Below are positions 25,601-36,290 of a DNA stretch of 64,000 nucleotides, piece by piece. Origin of the DNA: Synergistaceae bacterium DZ-S4 (GTDB lineage Bacteria > Synergistota > Synergistia > Synergistales > Synergistaceae); assembly GCA_025943965.1 (NCBI GenBank), contig JAPCWD010000007.1, forward strand, positions 1 to 64,000, read 5' to 3'. The notes under the pieces were generated by a model. That model ran no database searches. It was not told the DNA's origin and was given only the letters and a program-made list of their open reading frames with translations. Within the stretch, counting starts at the first letter, position 1. Each line of letters opens with the position of its first letter. Position numbers and translations under genes: made by a program.

Positions 25601-26049
25601 CCGACGCGCTTCAAGAGGTAGACACAAGGTTCTGCTCTCTCTTCCAGAGACTCTTCGGGGGCGGAGAGGCCCACCTGGAGATGATAGAGGGCGAGACGAT
25701 ATGGGATACAGGTGTCGATGTGGTCGCAAGACCTCCCGGAAAGCACCCTCAGAGCATAAACCAGCTCTCCGGAGGGGAACAGTCCCTTGCAGCCATCTCT
25801 CTGCTCTTTGCCTCCATGGAAGTAGCCGACTGTCCTCTTGCAGTGCTTGACGAAGTCGATGCTGCGCTTGACGAGGTCAATCTAAGAAGGTTCTCAGAGC
25901 TCGCCAAGGAATATGCAAAAAACAGGCAGGTACTTGCGATGACCCACAGGCGCGTAACTATGGAGAGGGCGGATGTCCTCTACGGAGTGACATTGTCAGA
26001 ACCGGGGCTTTCACAGGTGATCGGCGTAAGGCTTGAGGACTGGGCGTGA
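22630..26049 (+). CDS. smc: Chromosome segregation ATPase SMC
   Basis: Long coiled-coil ATPase that, with ScpA and ScpB, folds and segregates the chromosome. The protein has 1139 residues: N-terminal ATPase lobe with Walker A GPNGSGKSN (31-39), a first coiled coil (about 165-470), a hinge (about 490-620, including VAPDLI-like VVDVFTCDPKYSTALEAYLGG), a second coiled coil (about 640-990), and the C-terminal lobe with the ABC signature LSGGEQSLAA (from 1046) and Walker B LAVLDE (about 1070-1075). The start is a TTG, giving the family opening MYISRLQLKGFKSF. It overlaps rng by 26 bases and the next gene by 1. Confidence 0.95.
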   Translation: MYISRLQLKGFKSFGGSHDLILSSGFTAIVGPNGSGKSNILDALRWSLGDSHAGRLRISRQSDLLFQGSISLPAAKEAEVLLQLREDARSCSVKRRVTAPDGNTILFVDNARKTLLELDETKRDWKLEGDRFAFIGQGEVAEVIQQRPLARRMRLESLFGIDVYRKRRMEASDRLVTVREEYDQLRNVMAELQSRREEIAPEVRRASELREILDKIEEERKLLYWLRRRRSEVLIGETEESLESVKKEQAVVLGWSSMWEKALEEIEKSIAMLSRERQQQTWELEQSKRNFDSLIKAGYASASNLKASKERLDQASEERRKAKEHAEALIEEQKKTQEENKKAREELEKGQKALENADRKWQAYNLRLKEEKEQREAWNNEKGRLEAELQQIRAKLSFLGKDILEIKNKKTETSDPGKNIDSEIKKLEKERDRLLKEQEETASVHGGLYAKVQTLAAELQRARREASNARSKLNEVTEAMQADLYPRPVQYLLSAARLNRLDASPHAVVDVFTCDPKYSTALEAYLGGRQFQLLVEDLEEAGRCIDKLKVNAIGRATFLPLERCRPRYPDKQFRLPKEGITGWAMDLVKVDDHWLPGIEQIMGDLLIVENYAVGQDLVRAGFKGPVATLEGDVFQPGGTVSGGRSQKSGKTIEMKAQIVKLEQDAASFTSAAEELAKKFKDAEGEELRVSEQKEDYTRKIREFDGRIALLADEKASFSKEQKRIEGERGRILEAIAEAGKQWNSVLGSLAELEKKWDSPSKIEDDHLIIEERERLRAEAAVLAERLSSKFALMERVSNELRTEERKMRSLDEEMSELDLRCVRERANLSRTGKNCLDIFERRRVLTAEIENHISGFSKLETKRDLMRKRAELSNIRSREALERISSFELKKSETQRELDELINTWEDQYPYSGGEALPDGEDIEDLRRSIRDGDRKIKAFGEVDMGVLSEDRNLRDRLAFMGEHLDDVRAGAAELEKLISDADRQAYKVFSDALQEVDTRFCSLFQRLFGGGEAHLEMIEGETIWDTGVDVVARPPGKHPQSINQLSGGEQSLAAISLLFASMEVADCPLAVLDEVDAALDEVNLRRFSELAKEYAKNRQVLAMTHRRVTMERADVLYGVTLSEPGLSQVIGVRLEDWA

Positions 26050-26777
26050 TGACAGAAGTTAGCGAGGATCTCCTCAGGGGAGTGCTGAAGATAAAGCAGC
26101 CCGGTGAAAAGGAGGGCCCCAGGGTCAATCTTGACACCATTCTCCTTGCCCATTACGCAAGGCCCAAAAAACGGGAGAAGATACTGGAGATCGGCTGCGC
26201 TCACGGGGCGGTCTCACTGATCCTTGCAAAGAGGGGACACAGCATAGAGGGTGTGGACATACAGCCGCACCTGGTCGAGATGGCAGCAGAAAACGCCGCG
26301 GCCAACGGTCTGGAAGCGAGCGCAAGATTCTACACAGGCGACATAAGGCTGCACAGGACGATCTGGGAAGCCCAGAGCTACGACCGCATAGTGGTCAACC
26401 CACCCTACTTCGGACCGGAAAGCGGGGACCGAAGCCCCTCGAAGGCCATCGCGACGGCAATGAACGGTTCTGAATGCACGCTTGACGATCTTGTCCGGGC
26501 CTGCCGCTATCTTCTGAAAAACAGGGGATACCTTGATATCGTGATATACGCGGGAAGAGCTGCCGAGCTCTTTGCCCTGCTTGACAAAAACAACATAGCC
26601 CCAAAAAGGATGAAGGCGGTCCACCCAAAACCCGGAGCGGAGGCCTCCGTGGTCCTCGTGGAAGCGATAAGGGCCTCAAAGCACGGACTCAGAATAGAAG
26701 CTCCCCTCTTCGTGCTTGACGATGAGGGGAAAGAGACACCGCAGCTGCAGGAAGCCTACATGATAGGAGGAGACTAA
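26049..26777 (+). CDS. SAM-dependent methyltransferase, TrmN6-like
   Basis: A 242-residue class I methyltransferase: motif I ILEIGCAHGAVSLIL at about residues 40-54, an acidic loop VDIQPHLVEMA, and the catalytic NPPYF (NPPY motif of N6-adenine methyltransferases). The overall shape matches TrmN6/YfiC, which methylates A37 of tRNA1(Val) in E. coli; this exact target is not proven here. The ATG at 26049 overlaps the smc stop by one base; a GTG at 26046 is the next choice. rsmI follows almost without a gap. Confidence 0.82.
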   Translation: MTEVSEDLLRGVLKIKQPGEKEGPRVNLDTILLAHYARPKKREKILEIGCAHGAVSLILAKRGHSIEGVDIQPHLVEMAAENAAANGLEASARFYTGDIRLHRTIWEAQSYDRIVVNPPYFGPESGDRSPSKAIATAMNGSECTLDDLVRACRYLLKNRGYLDIVIYAGRAAELFALLDKNNIAPKRMKAVHPKPGAEASVVLVEAIRASKHGLRIEAPLFVLDDEGKETPQLQEAYMIGGD

Positions 26778-26778
26778 A

Positions 26779-27615
26779 ATGCCACTGACAGTGGTCCCGA
26801 CGCCGATAGGGAACCTTGAGGACATGACCCTGAGGGGACTCAGGATCCTCCGCGAGGCTGACCTCATAGCATGTGAGGATACAAGGCATACTCTGAAGCT
26901 CCTCAACCACTACTCCATAAGTAAGCCCCTCATCTCCTACCATAAGTTCAATGAAAAAGAGAGGCTTGCCCCCCTTTTGAAGAGGATAGAAGACGGGGAG
27001 AGGGTAGCGCTTGTTTCTGACGCAGGTACCCCGGGCATATCAGACCCGGGGATGATACTAATAAAAGCCGTTATCGAAAGGGGACTTCCTTTGGATGTCC
27101 TTCCGGGGCCAAACGCGCTCCTTCCGGCTATCCTTCTCTCTGGGATGGGGATGGACTCATTCACCTTCGTTGGCTTCCTGGAAGGTAAAAAAGAAGAAAA
27201 AAAGTTCAGGCTTGAAGAGCTTAGGCAGAATAGACAGACCCTCGTTTTCTACATTGCTCCTCACAGGCTTTTGAAAGAACTTGAATTGATGGGCGGTGTA
27301 CTGGGAGACAGGCCTGCCGCGCTTGTCAAGGAGATAAGTAAGGTGCACCAAGAATGCATAAGGGGGACCCTTTTATCATTCTGTGATCTGCTGACGGAGG
27401 ATAAAATACGCGGGGAATTTGTCTGCGTGGTAGGAGGAGCCGAAGAGATCGCACCCGTAATGGAGGATCCTGCATGGATGGACGAGGTTCTCATGATGTG
27501 CAAAGCGGGCGAATCGACAAAAAATGTTGCAAACTTGCTCTCAATAAAGTATTGTATCCCACGAAACAGAATAAAACGGTACATTCTTGAGAACTGTACC
27601 GGGGAGGTAGTATAA
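26779..27615 (+). CDS. rsmI: 16S rRNA (cytidine1402-2'-O)-methyltransferase RsmI
   Basis: Methylates the 2'-OH of C1402 in the decoding centre of 16S rRNA. The protein has 278 residues. Tetrapyrrole-methylase fold signatures are TVVPTPIGNLEDMTLRG at the N terminus, ACEDTRHT, the SAM-binding ALVSDAGTPGISDPG, and VLPGPNALLPAILLSG. The C-terminal small domain ends in the expected helical SIKYCIPRNRIK segment. Its stop directly abuts the metG ATG. Confidence 0.93.
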   Translation: MPLTVVPTPIGNLEDMTLRGLRILREADLIACEDTRHTLKLLNHYSISKPLISYHKFNEKERLAPLLKRIEDGERVALVSDAGTPGISDPGMILIKAVIERGLPLDVLPGPNALLPAILLSGMGMDSFTFVGFLEGKKEEKKFRLEELRQNRQTLVFYIAPHRLLKELELMGGVLGDRPAALVKEISKVHQECIRGTLLSFCDLLTEDKIRGEFVCVVGGAEEIAPVMEDPAWMDEVLMMCKAGESTKNVANLLSIKYCIPRNRIKRYILENCTGEVV

Positions 27616-29574
27616 ATGTCCAAAGAGAATTTTTACATCACCACGCCGATCTACTACGTCAACGACGTGCCCCATATCGGGCATGCCTATACGACGATAG
27701 CCGCTGATGTCCTCGCCCGCTGGCACAAGTCCGGGGGAGAGAAGACCTGGTTCCTGACAGGGACGGACGAACACGGACAGAAGATCCAGACTGTTGCGCA
27801 AAAGAAAGGCATAACCCCGAAGGAACTCTGCGACGAGGTCGTGCAGAATTTTCAGAGGCTCTGGGGTGTCCTGAATATATCGAACGACGATTTTATCCGT
27901 ACAACAGAGCCAAGGCACGAAAAGGTCGTTCAGGAAATATTCAGGAGACTTATGGCCAATGGGGACATATACAAAGGAGAGTATGAGGGATGGTACTGTG
28001 TTCCCTGCGAGACCTACGTGCCCGAGGCGCAGATGGGTGAGAGCAATACATGCCCCGACTGCCACAGGCAGCTGACAAAGATGACAGAGGAGACATATTT
28101 CTTCAAACTTTCAAAGTATGCGGAACCGCTCCTCAAATACTATGAAGAGAATCCTGATGCCATTATGCCCAGGTCGAGGTACAACGAGATAATCAGCTTT
28201 ATTAAGAGCGGACTCCGTGACCAGTCGGTATCCCGTACTACGCTTGACTGGGGCATCCCCCTTCCCGGAGATGAGAAACATGTCATTTATGTCTGGTTCG
28301 ATGCGCTGATCAACTACCTTTCAGCCCTTAACTTCCCTGAGCAGGGGGGCCTTTGGCAGACTTACTGGCCTTCAGTCCGCCACCTCGTAGGGAAGGACAT
28401 CATAAGGTTCCACTGTGTCATATGGCCTGCGATGCTTCTGGCCCTTGGACTGAACCCGCCGGTGAGGGTTTTTGCCCATGGCTGGTGGACGGTCGAAGGT
28501 GAGAAGATGTCGAAGTCGATAGGAAACGTAGTGGATCCCTTTGAGATGGCAGACCTTTATGGGGTAGACGCATTCCGCTATTTCGTGCTCCGCGAAGTCC
28601 CGTTCGGCCACGACGGGGACTTCTCAGAGCTTGCCATGGTAAACAGGATCAACTCCGATCTTGCCAACGACCTCGGAAACCTCTTGAGCAGGAGCCTCCA
28701 GATGATCGAAAAATTCCGCGGCGGCGACCTGCCCATGAGCTTCAGGAGCGAAGATATCGACAGGGAAATTGAAGACCTTGCCAACAAAACGGTCAGTGAG
28801 ATGGAGTCCTGCATGGACCGTTTCGCCTTTGACGATGCACTCAAGGCTCTGTGGACCTTCATAAGCCGCTCAAACAAGTACATAGATGAGACCCAGCCCT
28901 GGAAACTTGGCAAGGAAGGGGAGATAGAGCGTCTTGATGCAGTCCTGAGGACCCTGTGGGAGTCGCTTCGCCTCTCTGCAGTCCTTGCGGCGCCCTTCAT
29001 GCCGGAGACGTCTGCCCGTATATGGGGGCAGCTCGGCCTTACCGGAAGCCCTATCGAGGAAGGGAGAGCATCATGGAGCTGGTGCGGGACCGCTTCGCAG
29101 GTCAAGATAAACAAGGGAGCAATACTCTTCCCGCGCATTGACATTGAAAAATGGAAAAAGGAAAAAGAGGCCCGTGACATTGAAAAACGCGCGGCGGCTG
29201 ATCCGGCGGCATTCTACAATTTTGACGACCACGAACCCGAAGTTGGTATAGATGATTTCAGCAAACTTGAGTTCAGGGTAGCGCTGGTCGAAAAGGTCGA
29301 CATAGTGCCCAAGGCTGATAAGCTCTATATACTGAGCCTTGATCTGGGTTATGAAAAGCGTACCATAGTTTCAAGCATCAGGGAGTTCTACAAACCCGAG
29401 GAGCTTGAAGGCAAAAAGATAGTGGTGCTGTGCAACCTCAAGCCCGCAAAATTCCGTGGAGTCCCCAGCAACGGGATGCTGCTTGCCGCGGAGAGCCCGG
29501 ATACCAGAAAGGAATCCCTGACGCTTCTGACGGTAATGGATGACTTCATACCGATAGGGAGCAGGATCCACTAG
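27616..29574 (+). CDS. metG: Methionyl-tRNA synthetase
   Basis: Charges tRNA-Met for initiation and elongation. The protein has 652 residues: the Rossmann catalytic core with PHIGHA at 19-24 (HIGH motif), a zinc knuckle with two CxxC pairs (CVPC and CPDC near residues 131-150), EKMSKSIGN near residue 300 (KMSKS), an anticodon-binding helix bundle, and an appended C-terminal OB-fold tRNA-binding domain (about 550-652, FSKLEFRVALVEKVDIVPKA). The ATG at 27616 has GGGGAGG about 9 bases upstream, at the end of rsmI. No T-box or SAM-riboswitch-like element precedes it. Confidence 0.95.
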   Translation: MSKENFYITTPIYYVNDVPHIGHAYTTIAADVLARWHKSGGEKTWFLTGTDEHGQKIQTVAQKKGITPKELCDEVVQNFQRLWGVLNISNDDFIRTTEPRHEKVVQEIFRRLMANGDIYKGEYEGWYCVPCETYVPEAQMGESNTCPDCHRQLTKMTEETYFFKLSKYAEPLLKYYEENPDAIMPRSRYNEIISFIKSGLRDQSVSRTTLDWGIPLPGDEKHVIYVWFDALINYLSALNFPEQGGLWQTYWPSVRHLVGKDIIRFHCVIWPAMLLALGLNPPVRVFAHGWWTVEGEKMSKSIGNVVDPFEMADLYGVDAFRYFVLREVPFGHDGDFSELAMVNRINSDLANDLGNLLSRSLQMIEKFRGGDLPMSFRSEDIDREIEDLANKTVSEMESCMDRFAFDDALKALWTFISRSNKYIDETQPWKLGKEGEIERLDAVLRTLWESLRLSAVLAAPFMPETSARIWGQLGLTGSPIEEGRASWSWCGTASQVKINKGAILFPRIDIEKWKKEKEARDIEKRAAADPAAFYNFDDHEPEVGIDDFSKLEFRVALVEKVDIVPKADKLYILSLDLGYEKRTIVSSIREFYKPEELEGKKIVVLCNLKPAKFRGVPSNGMLLAAESPDTRKESLTLLTVMDDFIPIGSRIH

Positions 29575-29768
29575 ACGATCCGGTTTTAGACCGTAACGAA
29601 AAACATAGAGACCGGCCGTTCTCCCTTCTGAAGCTCCTTTAGCCCTTCAGGGGGAGAGCGTTGCTTTATAGGTGATCGCATGCTTTGCAGAAGGGGGATC
29701 CGATCAGATCCCATAAACTGCGGGATCTGCCTTTGTCGGACTCTGACAGATATGAAAGGGAATAAGCC
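29575..29768 (+). promoter_or_regulatory. Structured intergenic region before tatD
   Basis: A 194-base gap holding several hairpins. One pairs CTCCC..CTGAAG (29621-29633) with CTTCAG.GGGAG (29645-29656). Then come GGGATC (29695-29700), CAGATCCC (29705-29712) and GGGATCTG (29722-29729): the middle arm can pair with either neighbour (6 base pairs or 8 base pairs), so two folds are mutually exclusive. No T-run follows any of them and no known riboswitch is recognised. It may be metG transcript-end structure or a leader of the tatD-tgt-tsaC unit. Confidence 0.4.
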
Positions 29769-32683
<2,915 letters not shown>

Positions 32684-32687
<4 letters not shown>

Positions 32688-32712
32688 CGAGGTTCGTTTA
32701 CAATGCTATAAT
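32684..32712 (+). promoter_or_regulatory. Promoter of the tRNA-Pro gene
   Basis: TTGACG (32684-32689), exactly 17 bases, TATAAT (32707-32712). The -35 box contains the tsaC stop codon. Transcription would start near 32719, about 6 bases before the mature tRNA. Confidence 0.82.
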
Positions 32713-32724
32713 TTGCGCTGCTTC

Positions 32725-32802
32725 CGGGGCGTAGCGCAGTCTGGTTAGCGCGCCTGGTTCGGGACCAGGAGGTCGGAAGTTCAAATCTTCTCGCCCCGAC
32801 CA
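32725..32802 (+). tRNA. tRNA-Pro (anticodon CGG)
   Basis: A 78-base cloverleaf with encoded CCA. The acceptor stem CGGGGCG (32725-32731) pairs with CGCCCCG (32792-32798), discriminator A at 32799. The anticodon stem CCTGG/CCAGG encloses the loop TTCGGGA, anticodon CGG. The T arm contains GTTCAAATC. It has its own promoter and terminator and so is a free-standing unit between tsaC and smpB. Confidence 0.96.
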
Positions 32803-32815
32803 TCTCGAAATAATG

Positions 32816-32846
32816 CCCCCGGCAAATGCCGGGGGTTTTGTTTTTT
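32816..32846 (+). terminator. Intrinsic terminator after tRNA-Pro
   Basis: CCCCCGGC and GCCGGGGG (within 32816-32835) form an 8-base-pair GC stem with an AAAT loop, followed by TTTTGTTTTTT. Confidence 0.92.
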
Positions 32847-32862
32847 AGGTGTTTTTCCATAT

Positions 32863-32891
32863 TTGACTAATGCTGTTCATTCTGGTATAGT
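32863..32891 (+). promoter_or_regulatory. Promoter of smpB
   Basis: TTGACT (32863-32868), 17 bases, TATAGT (32886-32891). The predicted transcript start near 32898 leaves a short leader ending in the AGGTGA ribosome site of smpB. Confidence 0.78.
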
Positions 32892-32911
32892 CTCCACGTG
32901 AGGTGATTTCT

Positions 32912-33379
32912 GTGCCTGAGGATAAGACCGTCGCTCAAAACCGTAAAGCGCGGCATGAGTACTTCATAGTAGAATCTTTTGAAGCCGGACTGGTCCTTTC
33001 GGGAACAGAGATCAAATCAGTAAGGGAAGGCCAGGTAAACCTCAAGGACGGATTCGCCAGAGTAGAGAACGGAGAGTTATGGCTTTACAACGTTCACATA
33101 TCACCCTACGAAAAGGGAAGCTACTACAACAAAGAACCTTTGAGGCCGAGGAAACTTCTCGTCCATAAGTCTGAGATCAGGAAACTTCTGGCAAAAACAA
33201 GAGAAAAAGGTCTTACGCTCGTGCCTCTGAAGATATACATCAAGCAGGGAAGATGGGCGAAGTGCGAAATCGCCGTAGCAAAAGGCAAACAGCTCCATGA
33301 CAAAAGAGATACTGCAGCAGAGAAGGATGCCAACCGCGAAATGGAGCGGGCTATCCGCAACAGGTCGCGCGAAGGCTGA
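32912..33379 (+). CDS. smpB: SsrA-binding protein SmpB
   Basis: Binds tmRNA and fits it into stalled ribosomes for trans-translation. The protein has 155 residues and an OB-fold: [31 protein letters not shown], then [42 protein letters not shown] and a basic C-terminal tail that acts in the mRNA channel. The GTG at 32912 is preferred because AGGTGA (32901-32906) lies 5 bases before it; an upstream GTG at 32903 is part of that site. The gene for its RNA partner, ssrA, follows 48 bases downstream. Confidence 0.94.
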   Translation: MPEDKTVAQNRKARHEYFIVESFEAGLVLSGTEIKSVREGQVNLKDGFARVENGELWLYNVHISPYEKGSYYNKEPLRPRKLLVHKSEIRKLLAKTREKGLTLVPLKIYIKQGRWAKCEIAVAKGKQLHDKRDTAAEKDANREMERAIRNRSREG

Positions 33380-33427
33380 TCATCTGCAGTATTGAAAGCG
33401 AGCCCGGATAATCCGGCTCGTACATAA

Positions 33428-33782
33428 GGGGACGTATGGTTTCGACAGCAGGTTGGAGGATCGGGAGGAGCGGGTCGAGGATGGGGAATCCTCGTTAATC
33501 CGGCTCCAAAACAATAATCGTCAATAACGATTACGCACTCGCTGCTTAAGTAAGCGGCGCGCTCTCTAAAGCTTCCGTCATCGGGCTTTAGAAGAGTGTC
33601 ACAAAGATGGCTGGGACATCTTCAGCGCTTTCTGGGAGAGGTTCGAGACTCTAGGGAAGGCTGGGAAATGCGGATCCTGTCTTTGGGAGCCGCAGATCCG
33701 AGATCAAATCAGAGACTACACTCGTAGTGCCTCCCAGATCGGCCCCTGTTGGACCGGAGTTCGAATCTCCGCGTCTCCACCA
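33428..33782 (+). ncRNA. ssrA: Transfer-messenger RNA (tmRNA)
   Basis: About 355 bases. The 5' end GGGGACG pairs with CGTCTCC at 33772-33778 to form the tRNA-like acceptor, ending in A plus encoded CCA; the T arm GGAGTTCGAATCTCC is clear. The tag frame is read as GTC at 33520 to TAA at 33547, giving V-N-N-D-Y-A-L-A-A after the charged alanine; the ALAA end is the standard degradation signal. The exact resume codon is inferred. TAATCGT (33515-33521) and ACGATTA (33527-33533) could pair across it. A bulged hairpin (33399-33420) lies between smpB and the RNA and may mark processing of a joint transcript. Confidence 0.95.
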
Positions 33783-33790
33783 ATAACTCA

Positions 33791-33818
33791 ACAGACCCTG
33801 TAATGGGTCTGTTTTTTT
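33791..33818 (+). terminator. Intrinsic terminator after ssrA
   Basis: ACAGACCC (33791-33798) pairs with GGGTCTGT (33805-33812) across a six-base loop, followed by seven T. Confidence 0.93.
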
Positions 33819-34047
33819 GTGTGAGTTTGATGATCCAAAATAACCGCAGGGATGGGTGATATGTATTTATTGCAATCATTTATAATTGGCATGATCAAAC
33901 AGAAACTTCGGTAATTTTCAAAGTCCGGCTGACAAGAAACGACCATACCAATGTTCATGACAGTCTTGTGTAGAAAGCTGATAAATATTAACAAAATGAA
34001 TAAACGCAGCAAAGCATGATCATCAAAATCTTTTTTTTGAAAGCAGG

Positions 34048-35682
34048 ATGCCGGGCATGCCTAAAACATTCAAAACAGACAATTACTTTTTTTCTCTGCT
34101 AATTATATTTATTTTAACTATGACCATACTTGTCCTTTCATTATCTGTGTACAAGCAGAAGGACGTTGTCAACGATAAAAATTTTTTGGAACAAAACCAG
34201 GCTGCACTTGTTAAAATAGGCAGAGACCTCACTATAAGCGAATTAGAACAAATAGTGACCGATATCAAATACTTGAACACCAGTCCGTTATTTTTGGAAT
34301 ATTTAAATAATGGCATGGATAAAAATAATGTTGAAAACGAGTGGGAGGTATTTTCTCGCACCAAGATGAAATACGATCAACTGCGTTATTTGGACAGCGA
34401 GGGAAATGAATTACTGCGGGTAAATTTTAATAACGGACGACCTGAAATAATCCCGGAAGACCGACTCCAGAATAAAAAAGACAGATACTATTTTACCGAG
34501 ACTATCAAACTTGGCCCCGGGGAAATATATATGTCAAAATTTGATTTAAACATTGAGGGCAATTTAATAGAACAGCCGGAAAAACCGATGATACGCTTCG
34601 GTGTTCCAGTCTTTGATAAAAAAAATGTCAAAAGAGGCGTATTTGTTGCGAATTATTTAGGTGAAAAAATCAGGCACAAGCTTATTAATTTAGCTGACAG
34701 CACTACCGGAAACCTTCAGCTTATAAACAAGGATGGCTATTGGCTTGCGGGCCAGGATAAAGAAAAAGAATGGGGATTTATGTACCCGGGGAGAGAAAAA
34801 CACACCTTTAAAAATTTATTCCCGTCAGAATGGGAACGTATAACCAAAGAAAAGAAAGGGCATTTTTTTACCCAAAATGGATCCTTCACATTCGATACGA
34901 TCAATCCTAAAGAAGAGCTTCAAAAAATGTTGAGAAATGAAGGCGATACATTATCAGAAATCAACGTGTCTGATATTCAGTGGACCATAGTGTGCCATAT
35001 GTCAGACAAAATATTTTATTACGCAAATGACAAAAACACTTTTATATTAAGCATCAAAAAAACACTGCAGACTCCATTGATCACCATAAGTTTCATTCTG
35101 CTGTCACTCCTTTTTTCCGTCATATCAGTACTATATCTGTCGGGAAATAATAAGATCAAAATAATGGCTACCTATGATGCAATGACCGGTTGTCTGAACA
35201 GAGCAACAGGAATGCGGATGCTTGAAGATCTTATTCGGCAAAAGAACGATATTATTATCTGTTTTATTGACATTAACGGATTAAAGGAAATAAATGATGT
35301 GCTTGGTCATGAACAGGGAGATGCACTGATCCTAAACTCTGTAAAAATTATAAAGGAGAATATCAGGGAAGAAGATCTGTTGATAAGACTTGGCGGTGAT
35401 GAATTTTTAATATGTTTCGTCAATATGGACATTGATCAGGTCAATAAAACATGGCTCAGGGTATTGGATAAAATTAAGCTTGCAAACGAAGAAGATAAAC
35501 CATACATAATCAGTCTGAGTCACGGTATCGCTGAAATTAAAAAGTCTGACCGCAATATGCTCGATGAATTGATAAGAGAGGCCGACATTATGATGTACGA
35601 AGAAAAAAGATCGATCAAGTCACCAGATTTCAGTGTGATCAAGAAAAAATTAATATTAGGCCAGTCTGATAATGTGATATAA
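34048..35682 (+). CDS. Membrane diguanylate cyclase with extracytoplasmic sensor (dCache-like + GGDEF)
   Basis: A 544-residue predicted c-di-GMP synthase. A membrane segment at about 13-34 is followed by an exported sensor region of about 310 residues resembling a double-Cache domain, a second membrane segment at about 346-368, and a GGDEF domain (375-530). The active site reads GGDEF at 449-453. The product-inhibition I-site RxxD is present as REED at 440-443, exactly five residues before it. No EAL or other output domain. The gene is much more AT-rich than its neighbours, uses AAA/AAT/ATA codons freely, and starts 230 bases after the tmRNA terminator, which suggests acquisition. An in-frame ATG at 34057 is an alternative start. 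Confidence 0.87.
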   Translation: MPGMPKTFKTDNYFFSLLIIFILTMTILVLSLSVYKQKDVVNDKNFLEQNQAALVKIGRDLTISELEQIVTDIKYLNTSPLFLEYLNNGMDKNNVENEWEVFSRTKMKYDQLRYLDSEGNELLRVNFNNGRPEIIPEDRLQNKKDRYYFTETIKLGPGEIYMSKFDLNIEGNLIEQPEKPMIRFGVPVFDKKNVKRGVFVANYLGEKIRHKLINLADSTTGNLQLINKDGYWLAGQDKEKEWGFMYPGREKHTFKNLFPSEWERITKEKKGHFFTQNGSFTFDTINPKEELQKMLRNEGDTLSEINVSDIQWTIVCHMSDKIFYYANDKNTFILSIKKTLQTPLITISFILLSLLFSVISVLYLSGNNKIKIMATYDAMTGCLNRATGMRMLEDLIRQKNDIIICFIDINGLKEINDVLGHEQGDALILNSVKIIKENIREEDLLIRLGGDEFLICFVNMDIDQVNKTWLRVLDKIKLANEEDKPYIISLSHGIAEIKKSDRNMLDELIREADIMMYEEKRSIKSPDFSVIKKKLILGQSDNVI

Positions 35683-35743
35683 AACGACGATGTTTTCTGC
35701 TTAAAACTAATGTCGATCAAAAGCCGGAAAAGGTGAAGGATCA

Positions 35744-36019
35744 ATGGACGGATGCAAGATCTTTTCGATAATAGTTGGCTTGATCTATATGGCGGTATTG
35801 GGAGTCACGGTCAATTTTAGAGAAGCCGGGAAGGCCGTTGTTCTCGATCTCATTATTGCGCTTGTCTTTGGCGGGGCCTGGCTCTTTGGGAAGAGATTCT
35901 TTAAAGCGGAAGAGGATGCAGGGGCAAAGGTATGGGCTGTTGTAGTTGTGATCGCTCTTGCCCTTTTTACGATCGTTATGCTCAATATTTTCTCGTCCCA
36001 GGGCCGCTTCAGCTTTTGA
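35744..36019 (+). CDS. Small membrane protein of unknown function
   Basis: A 91-residue protein with three likely membrane helices (about 5-22, 32-49 and 61-84) joined by short charged loops (FREAGK; GKRFFKAEEDAGAK). I recognise no family. A good ribosome site (AAGGTGAAGGA) precedes the ATG, and an intrinsic terminator follows 70 bases after the stop, so it looks like a real gene. It lies 61 bases after the diguanylate cyclase and may share its transcript. Confidence 0.65.
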   Translation: MDGCKIFSIIVGLIYMAVLGVTVNFREAGKAVVLDLIIALVFGGAWLFGKRFFKAEEDAGAKVWAVVVVIALALFTIVMLNIFSSQGRFSF

Positions 36020-36091
36020 CCAAATATAGCCGGGCAGGGAAAGTTCCCTCCACAGGATCCATTTACTCTGCGCTTAGATATTTATTAACAG

Positions 36092-36124
36092 GAAAGAGAC
36101 CCTGCATAGGTCTCTTTCTTGTTT
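36092..36124 (+). terminator. Intrinsic terminator after the small membrane protein
   Basis: GAAAGAGACC (36092-36101) pairs perfectly with GGTCTCTTTC (36109-36118), then TTGTTT. The A-rich left side means it could also serve the minus-strand genes that converge here. Confidence 0.85.
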
Positions 36125-36159
36125 CTGAAAATGACAAACCTGACAAAATAATTTATCTT

Positions 36160-36290
36160 TTACTCAGCTAATGCCTCTCTTACTGCCGCTTCGGCAAGCA
36201 GTGTCGTCGTGTCGAAGAGGGGGATCTTTGTCTGTTCCTGTTTTACCAGCAGCGGGATCTCCGTGCACCCCAGGATAACGCCTCCCGTTT
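36160..36290 (-). pseudogene. C-terminal remnant of an aspartate/glutamate racemase gene
   Basis: On the minus strand about 43 codons remain, from the junction with the ridA stop to a TAA at 36162-36160. They encode G-V-I-L-G-C-T-E-I-P-L-L-V and then a segment ending TTTLLAEAAVREALAE. GxxLGCTEIPLL is the signature around the second catalytic cysteine of aspartate racemases, and D-T-T-x-x-x-A-E-A-A is their usual end. The other 180 or so residues, with the first catalytic cysteine, are missing: ridA lies immediately upstream in a different frame, and I see no start or ribosome site for the fragment. It is too short to be an enzyme and looks like what is left after a deletion or replacement. 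Confidence 0.82.

Noticed and set aside
29575-29768. preQ1 riboswitch or T-box before tatD-tgt
   Set aside because: Neither the preQ1 core nor the T-box consensus is present; only generic hairpins are.
33788-34012. A 74-codon minus-strand frame between ssrA and the diguanylate cyclase
   Set aside because: It runs into the ssrA terminator, has no ribosome site and lies in AT-rich sequence where chance frames are common.
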